Below, in pieces: positions 58,762-64,000 of a DNA stretch of 64,000 nt. Each line of letters starts with the position of its first letter. Within the stretch, counting starts at the first letter, position 1. The DNA comes from Bradyrhizobium sp. CB1015. Its GTDB lineage: Bacteria; Pseudomonadota; Alphaproteobacteria; Rhizobiales; Xanthobacteraceae. Location of the stretch: the NCBI RefSeq assembly GCF_025200925.1, contig NZ_CP104174.1:6076001-6140000 (forward strand), written 5' to 3'. The notes under the pieces are model-generated. The model saw only the letters and a list, made by a program, of their open reading frames with translations. It had not been told where the DNA came from and ran no database searches. The translations under genes and the position numbers were made by a program.

Positions 58762-59316
58762 ATGAAGGACGTATTCGCCCGCCTCGCCTCCGACTTCCTC
58801 TCCGCCATCATCTTCCTGGCCATCTACCTCATCACCGACAACATCGTCCTGGCGACATCGGTGGCGATCGCCGCTGCAATCGCGCAGGTGATCTACGCCC
58901 GCCTCAAGGGGCAGGCGCTCAACTACATGACCTATGCGAGCCTCGCCCTCGTCGTCGTGCTGGGAGCGATCACGCTCCTGACCAACGATCCGCGCTTCAT
59001 GCTGGCCAAACCCTCGATCGCGCATTTCGCGATCGGCCTCATCATGCTCAAGCGCGGCTGGATGCTGCGCTACATGCCGCCGATCGTCGCCGAGACCGTT
59101 CCGGAATATGTGACGGCTGCCGGCTATGCCTGGGCGGCGCTGATGTTCGTGATCGGCGCCGGGATGATCGTGGTCGCCTCGACCGGCGATCTGAAGCTGT
59201 GGGCGTTCTACATCACCGTGGTCGCCGGCGGCGCCAAGATCCTGGCCTTCGCCGTGCAGTATGTGGTGCTGCGGCTCATCGTCACCAGCCGCCGGCGCGC
59301 CGCCGCCCGCGCCTGA
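58762..59316 (+). CDS. Septation protein A/YciB (IspZ) family membrane protein
   Basis: This 184-residue protein has five to six membrane helices and the IspZ/YciB pattern: 'FARLASDFLSAIIFLAIYLI', 'LTNDPRFMLAKPSIAHFAIG' and 'RGWMLRYMPPIVAETVPEYV'. E. coli YciB affects cell envelope and septation. This copy lies in the TetR-regulated operon, so it is likely a specialised paralogue rather than the housekeeping gene. Confidence 0.85.
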   Translation: MKDVFARLASDFLSAIIFLAIYLITDNIVLATSVAIAAAIAQVIYARLKGQALNYMTYASLALVVVLGAITLLTNDPRFMLAKPSIAHFAIGLIMLKRGWMLRYMPPIVAETVPEYVTAAGYAWAALMFVIGAGMIVVASTGDLKLWAFYITVVAGGAKILAFAVQYVVLRLIVTSRRRAAARA

Positions 59317-59420
59317 TTGCCCGTTCGCAGGGTTAGGCAGGACCTGCGAGTTGGGCTATAGCCTCGCTCAGGACGGCCGCGGATCGTCGCGGACCGCCGA
59401 GATTTGTTCGGGAGACGGGA

Positions 59421-59717
59421 ATGGCCGTAGACGGCAACTGGAATCTGACCATGACGACGCCGATGGGCGAGCGCCAGGCGACGCTGAGCCTGAAGGCCGC
59501 GGGCGGCACGCTCACGGGCACGCAGGGCGCGGAAGGTAATACCACCGAGATCTTCGACGGCACCGTCTCCGGCGACAACGTCTTCTGGAAGGTCTCGATC
59601 GACAAGCCGATGCCGCTCACGCTCGAATTCACCGGCACGGTCTCCGGCGACAGCATCAGCGGCGAGATGGGCATCGGCCCGATGGGCAGCTTCCCGTTCA
59701 CGGGCGCGCGGGCGTAA
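59421..59717 (+). CDS. Small beta-rich protein
   Basis: This 98-residue protein shows an alternating beta pattern: 'GNWNLTMTTPMGERQATLSL', 'GGTLTGTQGAEGNTTEIFDG', 'GDNVFWKVSIDKPMPLTLEF', 'SGEMGIGPMGSFPFTG'. It looks like a small beta-barrel or sandwich binding protein. No signal peptide. I recall relatives described only as hypothetical in rhizobia. Confidence 0.7.
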   Translation: MAVDGNWNLTMTTPMGERQATLSLKAAGGTLTGTQGAEGNTTEIFDGTVSGDNVFWKVSIDKPMPLTLEFTGTVSGDSISGEMGIGPMGSFPFTGARA

Positions 59718-59731
59718 CGCACGCTGCATCG

Positions 59732-60652
59732 ATGCGTGCGCTCCTATTCATCGCGGCGATGGTCCTGTCTGTCGCAACACAGCCAGCGCGCGCGGATGAC
59801 AGCGAGCCGGCGTGGCGCGCAAGCGCGCTCGCCCTGGTGCCGGCAGGCTATGTTGCCGGCACTGCCTACCGGACCGAAGGTTCGACCGGCTATCTCGCGG
59901 TCTACCCCGCGACATCCAACGATCCCAAGACACCGGGAAGCGCCTTTGCGGCGCGCCAGGCTCTGGTCGTCACGCTGACGGCGGATGGGACTCGTGCGAC
60001 GTCAGCCGAGCTGAAGCCGCGCACCGAGCCGGATCCTGACAACGACGACAGCGATTTCGCCAGGCTGCACGCCGAGCTGGCCGCCAAGCGCGCGACGCTC
60101 CCTGATGGCACCGAGCCCTGCGATCTTGGCGCCTGGTCCATCGACAAGGACCCCGGCGGCCTCAACGTGCGCGCCGAGCCGTCGGTCAAGGCGCGCGTGC
60201 TCGGCACCTTGCCGTCGCCCTACCGGCTCAAGCTCGGCGGCGCCGAGAACACGCCCGAGGGCGGCTGGCTGACCGAATTCCGCATCATCGGCTTCAAGGA
60301 CGGCTGGTTCCTGATCGAAGACGCAAGGCCGCCCGGCAAGGACTACGAGGACGAGACGCGATATCCGCGCAGCGCGCCAAAGCCCTATGCCGGCCGCGGC
60401 TGGGTCGCCTCGAACAAGGTCGGCGCAGCCTATGCCAATGGCGCCACGCGCATGGGCGGGCTGTTTCAGGCGCCCTTCATCGATGCCAAATGGATGCCGG
60501 CCCGGCGCGAACACGGCGGTGCGCTCGACACCGACGGCGGGCCGAAGCGCATCTTCGCCTGCAGCGGGCTCTGGGGTCTGGTCGAGAGCCACGACGGCGT
60601 CCGCGGCTGGTGGCGGGCGCTGTGCTCCAACCAGGTCACGAATTGCAGCTGA
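59732..60652 (+). CDS. Secreted protein with an SH3-type domain
   Basis: This 306-residue protein has a signal peptide ending 'QPARAD', a non-recognised N-terminal half, and an SH3b-like region ('KDPGGLNVRAEPSVKARVLG', 'FKDGWFLIEDARPPG', 'GRGWVASNKVGAAY'). Bacterial SH3b domains often bind cell-wall peptides. The C-terminus has a Cys pair ('IFACSGLW' and 'ALCSNQVTNCS'). It may be translationally linked to the gene before. Confidence 0.8.
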   Translation: MRALLFIAAMVLSVATQPARADDSEPAWRASALALVPAGYVAGTAYRTEGSTGYLAVYPATSNDPKTPGSAFAARQALVVTLTADGTRATSAELKPRTEPDPDNDDSDFARLHAELAAKRATLPDGTEPCDLGAWSIDKDPGGLNVRAEPSVKARVLGTLPSPYRLKLGGAENTPEGGWLTEFRIIGFKDGWFLIEDARPPGKDYEDETRYPRSAPKPYAGRGWVASNKVGAAYANGATRMGGLFQAPFIDAKWMPARREHGGALDTDGGPKRIFACSGLWGLVESHDGVRGWWRALCSNQVTNCS

Positions 60653-60736
60653 CCGAAGCGAGCGCTCCGCGACATTCTCTCCCTTGTCTTTTGTGCAATT
60701 CAGGATTGTATCCGGGGATGACGCCGGGAGCCAAGA

Positions 60737-61786
60737 ATGTCCGATAGCATCGCGCGTTTAACTCACCGATCAGTGTCCGCCGCGTTTGTCTGCACTCTCT
60801 TGGTAGCAACCATGCCGGCCGCGCGCGGCGAGCATTTGCCGCCGAAGGTTGCTCCGGAGGCAACGACCTGGAAGCCCGCCTCGATCTTTGAAAAAGACAG
60901 CAACGACGAGCTCAAGAAAAAGCCGCGCATGAACCTGAGCGGCGCAGCGTGCGTCCCGACCACGCCCAAATTCACGTCATGCCTGATTGCCAATGACGAG
61001 AAGAAATATGCGCAGTTCTTCTCGATCGAAGGCAACCTCCTCGTTCCGAAGGATCTCATCCGGCTGTCGGACGATGACGACGACCCCGATGCCGAGGGCG
61101 CCGCTTATAACGAGGGCTTCTTCTATGTGACCGGCTCGCATGGCCGAAGCCGACACAGCGACGAGAAAAACCTGTCGAGTTACACCGTGTTTCGGATCGC
61201 CGTGGATCCGAACACCGGAGCTCCCAAGACCAAGCCCAACGCCGAAAGCGTGGACGGCGTGGAGGCGAGCTCGCGCCTGCGCAAGGTGCTCAAGAACGAC
61301 GACCTCGTCGAGGCGTATTTCGACGAGACGCTTGCGAAAGGTGGTATCAACATCGAAGGAATTGCGGTCAGAAACCACCGCATGTATTTCGGACTGCGAG
61401 GCCCTTCGCTGAAGCGTCACGCCTACGTCGTCAGCGTCGATGCAAATGCGCTCTTCACCAAGCATGACGATCTCAAACCCGACACCGCCGCGCTCGAACT
61501 CGGCAAGCATACCGGAATCCGGGACCTCGCCGTGGTCAGGGACGGCCTGCTGATACTCGCAGGCCCGACGCGCGAGGAAGAGGTTCCCTATACCGTCTGG
61601 CTGTGGGACGGGCGCAGCGGGACGGCTGCCAGACCCTTGGCCACGCTTGACCTGAGCAAGGTGAAGAAAGGCGCCAAAGCGGAAATTCTGCTTCCCCTCG
61701 AGGAGGACGCCACCAGCTTTCGCATCCTCGTCATGTTCGACGGCGTCGAAAACGGCGGCGCCATATCGTTCAGGATCAAGCGCTGA
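60737..61786 (+). CDS. DUF3616 secreted protein
   Basis: This 349-residue protein has a signal peptide ending 'MPAARGE' and the DUF3616 pattern: 'NLSGAACVPTTPKFTSCLIA', 'YAQFFSIEGNLLVPKDLIRL', 'GINIEGIAVRNHRMYFGLRG'. Likely a propeller-type fold in the periplasm, of unknown function. It converges with the fumarase gene, with a strong hairpin between. Confidence 0.82.
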   Translation: MSDSIARLTHRSVSAAFVCTLLVATMPAARGEHLPPKVAPEATTWKPASIFEKDSNDELKKKPRMNLSGAACVPTTPKFTSCLIANDEKKYAQFFSIEGNLLVPKDLIRLSDDDDDPDAEGAAYNEGFFYVTGSHGRSRHSDEKNLSSYTVFRIAVDPNTGAPKTKPNAESVDGVEASSRLRKVLKNDDLVEAYFDETLAKGGINIEGIAVRNHRMYFGLRGPSLKRHAYVVSVDANALFTKHDDLKPDTAALELGKHTGIRDLAVVRDGLLILAGPTREEEVPYTVWLWDGRSGTAARPLATLDLSKVKKGAKAEILLPLEEDATSFRILVMFDGVENGGAISFRIKR

Positions 61787-61795
61787 GCGCAGGCC

Positions 61796-61830
61796 GCGTC
61801 GTCCGCCGGTCCGGGACCGCCGGACGACGC
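61796..61830. terminator. Bidirectional hairpin between DUF3616 and fumarase genes
   Basis: GCGTCGTCCG...CGGACGACGC is a perfect 10-bp outer stem with an inner GGTCC/GGACC stem, about 35 nt in all. It serves both convergent genes and has no T-run. Confidence 0.75.
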
Positions 61831-61839
61831 TGAACCCGA

Positions 61840-63495
61840 TCAGCCCAGATTCAACTCCTTGAAGAAGTCGTTGCCCTTGTCGTCGATGATGATGAACGCC
61901 GGGAAGTCGACGACTTCGATGCGCCAGATCGCTTCCATGCCGAGCTCGGGATATTCGAGCACCTCGACCTTCTTGATGCAGTGCTCGGCGAGGTTCGCCG
62001 CGGCGCCGCCGATCGAGCCGAGATAGAAGCCGCCATACTTCTTGCAGGCCTCGCGCACCGCCGGCGCGCGGTTGCCCTTGGCCACCATCACCATCGAGCC
62101 GCCGGCGGCCTGGAACTGGTCGACGAAGGAATCCATGCGGCCCGCAGTGGTCGGACCGAACGCGCCGGAGGCGTAGCCCTCGGGCGTCTTGGCGGGACCG
62201 GCGTAATAGACCGGATGGTTCTTGAAGTAGTCCGGCAGCGGCTCGCCCTTCTCCAGCCGCTCGCGCAGCTTGGCATGCGCGCTGTCGCGCGCGACGATCA
62301 TGGTGCCGGTCATCGAGACCCGCGTCTTGATCGGATATTTCGAGAACGTCGCCAGGATGTCCTTCATCGGCTGGTTGAGGTCGATCTTGACGACCTCGCC
62401 GCCGAGCGACTGCTCGACCTGCGGCAGGTACTGCGCCGGATTGTGCTCGAGCTCCTCGAGATAGACGCCGTCCTTGGTGATCTTGCCGAGCACCTGGCGG
62501 TCGGCCGAGCAGGACACGCCAAGCCCGATCGGGAGCGAGGCGCCGTGGCGCGGCATACGGATCACGCGCACGTCGTGGCAGAAATACTTGCCGCCGAACT
62601 GCGCGCCGACGCCGAGCGACTGCGTCATCTTGTGGATTTCCTTCTCCATCTCGACGTCGCGGAAGGCGTTGCCGTCGGGCGAGCCGTGCGTCGGCAGCGC
62701 ATCGAGATAGCGGGCGGAGGCGAGCTTCACGGTCTTCATGCACAGCTCGGCCGAGGTGCCGCCGATCACGATGGCGAGGTGATAGGGCGGGCACGCGGCG
62801 GTGCCGAGCGTGAGGATCTTTTCCTTGAGGAACGCGAGCAACCGGTCCTTGGTCAGCACCGAGGGCGTGGCCTGGAACAGAAAGCTCTTGTTGGCGGAGC
62901 CGCCGCCCTTGGCCATGAACATGAACTTGTAGGCGTCATCACCCTCGGCGTAGATCTCGCACTGCGCCGGCATGTTGTTGGCGGTGTTCTTCTCTTCAAA
63001 CATCGAGAGCGGCGCGACCTGCGAATAGCGCAGATTGCGACGCAGGTAAGCATCGCGCGCGCCTTCGGACAGCGCCGCCTCGTCGTCGCCGTCGGTGATG
63101 ACGTTGCAGCCCTTCTTGCCCATGATGATCGCGGTGCCGGTGTCCTGGCACATCGGCAGCACGCCGCCAGCGGCGATATTGGCGTTCTTGAGGAAGTCCA
63201 GCGCGACGAACTTGTCGTTCGGGCTGGCCTCACTGTCCTCCAGGATCGAGCGGAGCTGCTTCAGATGGCCTGGGCGCAGATAATGGTTGATGTCGCCAAA
63301 GGCCGCCTCGGACAGCGCCCGCAGCGCCTCGCGCGACACCACCAGCATGTCCTTGCCGAGCACCTTCTCGACCCTGACGCCCTCGGACGAAATCTTCTTG
63401 TACGGCGTCTCGTCCTTGCCCAGCGGGAACAGCGGGGTGTGCTTGTAGGGCGGAACGGGCTTGGACTGGTCGGGGAAGGCGGTCGGAGCGTTCAT
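61840..63495 (-). CDS. Class I fumarate hydratase (4Fe-4S)
   Basis: This 551-residue iron-sulfur fumarase converts fumarate to malate in the TCA cycle. The N-terminal alpha part carries cluster Cys residues in '[14 protein letters not shown]' and '[11 protein letters not shown]', with a third in '[15 protein letters not shown]'. The C-terminal beta part has '[16 protein letters not shown]', 'GPTTAGRMD' and '[17 protein letters not shown]'. Length is normal for the fused class. I chose ATG 63495; the extension to 63540 is unconvincing. Confidence 0.95.
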   Translation of the reverse strand: MNAPTAFPDQSKPVPPYKHTPLFPLGKDETPYKKISSEGVRVEKVLGKDMLVVSREALRALSEAAFGDINHYLRPGHLKQLRSILEDSEASPNDKFVALDFLKNANIAAGGVLPMCQDTGTAIIMGKKGCNVITDGDDEAALSEGARDAYLRRNLRYSQVAPLSMFEEKNTANNMPAQCEIYAEGDDAYKFMFMAKGGGSANKSFLFQATPSVLTKDRLLAFLKEKILTLGTAACPPYHLAIVIGGTSAELCMKTVKLASARYLDALPTHGSPDGNAFRDVEMEKEIHKMTQSLGVGAQFGGKYFCHDVRVIRMPRHGASLPIGLGVSCSADRQVLGKITKDGVYLEELEHNPAQYLPQVEQSLGGEVVKIDLNQPMKDILATFSKYPIKTRVSMTGTMIVARDSAHAKLRERLEKGEPLPDYFKNHPVYYAGPAKTPEGYASGAFGPTTAGRMDSFVDQFQAAGGSMVMVAKGNRAPAVREACKKYGGFYLGSIGGAAANLAEHCIKKVEVLEYPELGMEAIWRIEVVDFPAFIIIDDKGNDFFKELNLG

Positions 63496-63706
63496 GGGGC
63501 AAATCTCGGGGTTTCGGGGCCCTGACGGGCCTCTCAGCATAGAAGCGTTCTAAGCGCATTTTAGCCAGAAAAGAAAGGGAGCGGTGCGCATGGGAGGGGT
63601 AGTCCGGCACGGGAAGCCATTGGCACAGCTCGTGGAAATGCCTCTGCCCACCCTTGCGCTTCGCGCCCGCCGACGCTTGAATGCGCGCCCTAAGGGGCTT
63701 TTGATC

Positions 63707-64000
63707 ATGACATTGAACTTGAACGTCCGCGGCGCGATCCTGGCCGCCGCCGCCATCACCGGCCTTGTGACTCTCGCTTCGCCTGCCCGCGCCGATCGCT
63801 GCGACGACAGCGCCAAGGAGCTGGCGAACCAGATCGACCGCCTCAAGGTGAATTTCCGCGCCGCCAACATCGTGTATCTCACGCACCCGGCGGCCAAGGA
63901 GCTGTCGGTCGGCTGCCGCGGCGACAAATATTCGATCGAGCTCTTTGCCAAGGGTGATCGCAAGCCGAAGCCGGAGTTCTACGCGCTGGTCGGCTCGATG
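63707..64000 (+). CDS. Secreted protein, cut by the window end
   Basis: An open frame of 98 codons runs to the last base. It has a signal peptide ('GAILAAAAITGLVTLASPAR') and then 'DRCDDSAKELANQIDRLKVN', with Cys residues in 'DRCDD' and 'SVGCRGDKYSIELF'. No domain recognised so far; the C-terminus is missing. Confidence 0.65.
   Translation, partial: MTLNLNVRGAILAAAAITGLVTLASPARADRCDDSAKELANQIDRLKVNFRAANIVYLTHPAAKELSVGCRGDKYSIELFAKGDRKPKPEFYALVGSM

Overview
The window is a high-GC alphaproteobacterial chromosome segment that looks like Bradyrhizobium or a close Nitrobacteraceae relative. This rests on the sequence character of the core genes (recA, alaS, icd, gcvTHP, purC/S/Q, class I fumarase), an alphaproteobacterial SOS box (GTTC-N7-GTTC) before recA, and many palindromic intergenic repeats of the kind that litter Bradyrhizobium genomes. 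No rRNA, tRNA or CRISPR array was seen, and no phage or plasmid functions. Mobile DNA is limited to one IS630-type and one IS110-type element.

Layout. 1-8000: an EamA exporter, a TPR membrane protein, a TetR/RidA divergent pair with twin operators, a Bug-type solute-binding protein, purQ, a CorA transporter, a frameshifted coiled-coil gene, purS, purC and the ATPase-inhibitor zeta subunit. 8077-17575: a nitrogen/sulfur block. It holds a cyanate-type ABC transporter with cyanase, a divergent PAS sigma54 activator, an OsmC/acyl-CoA-dehydrogenase-like/rhodanese operon and a TetR gene. Two good -24/-12 sigma54 promoters and a triple 12-bp repeat suggest one regulon. 17716-19993: an IS630 element that cut off the last codons of a TPR gene. 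20078-31885: TrmJ fused to a DUF559 domain, icd, alaS with a K+-channel gene, and the glycine cleavage operon behind a tandem glycine riboswitch. 32017-35223: two paralogous unknown proteins (one frameshifted) and recA. 35431-41119: a patch of very small proteins, lipoproteins and secreted peptides, a thioesterase and a PilZ protein. 41199-44345: a sulfur/persulfide-type module (AhpD-like protein, two YeeE/YedE-type transporters, BigR-like ArsR regulator) followed by an orphan CcoG. 44585-51879: acyltransferase, PAS histidine kinase, FrnE/DsbA-like protein, thioesterase, two tandem XRE regulators and small membrane proteins. 51990-54131: a long interspersed repeat split by an IS110 element. 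54207-59316: a SET-domain protein, then a TetR/carotenoid-oxygenase/membrane-protein cluster whose two promoters carry the same pair of 19-bp operators. 59421-64000: secreted unknowns, DUF3616, fumarase and a gene cut by the window end.

The points most worth following are the two-promoter TetR/carotenoid-oxygenase regulon, the sigma54-linked cyanate plus OsmC/dehydrogenase/rhodanese block, the eukaryote-like SET protein, the TrmJ-DUF559 fusion, and the clean IS630 truncation of a TPR gene. All functional calls come from reading sequence and family knowledge; no searches were run.
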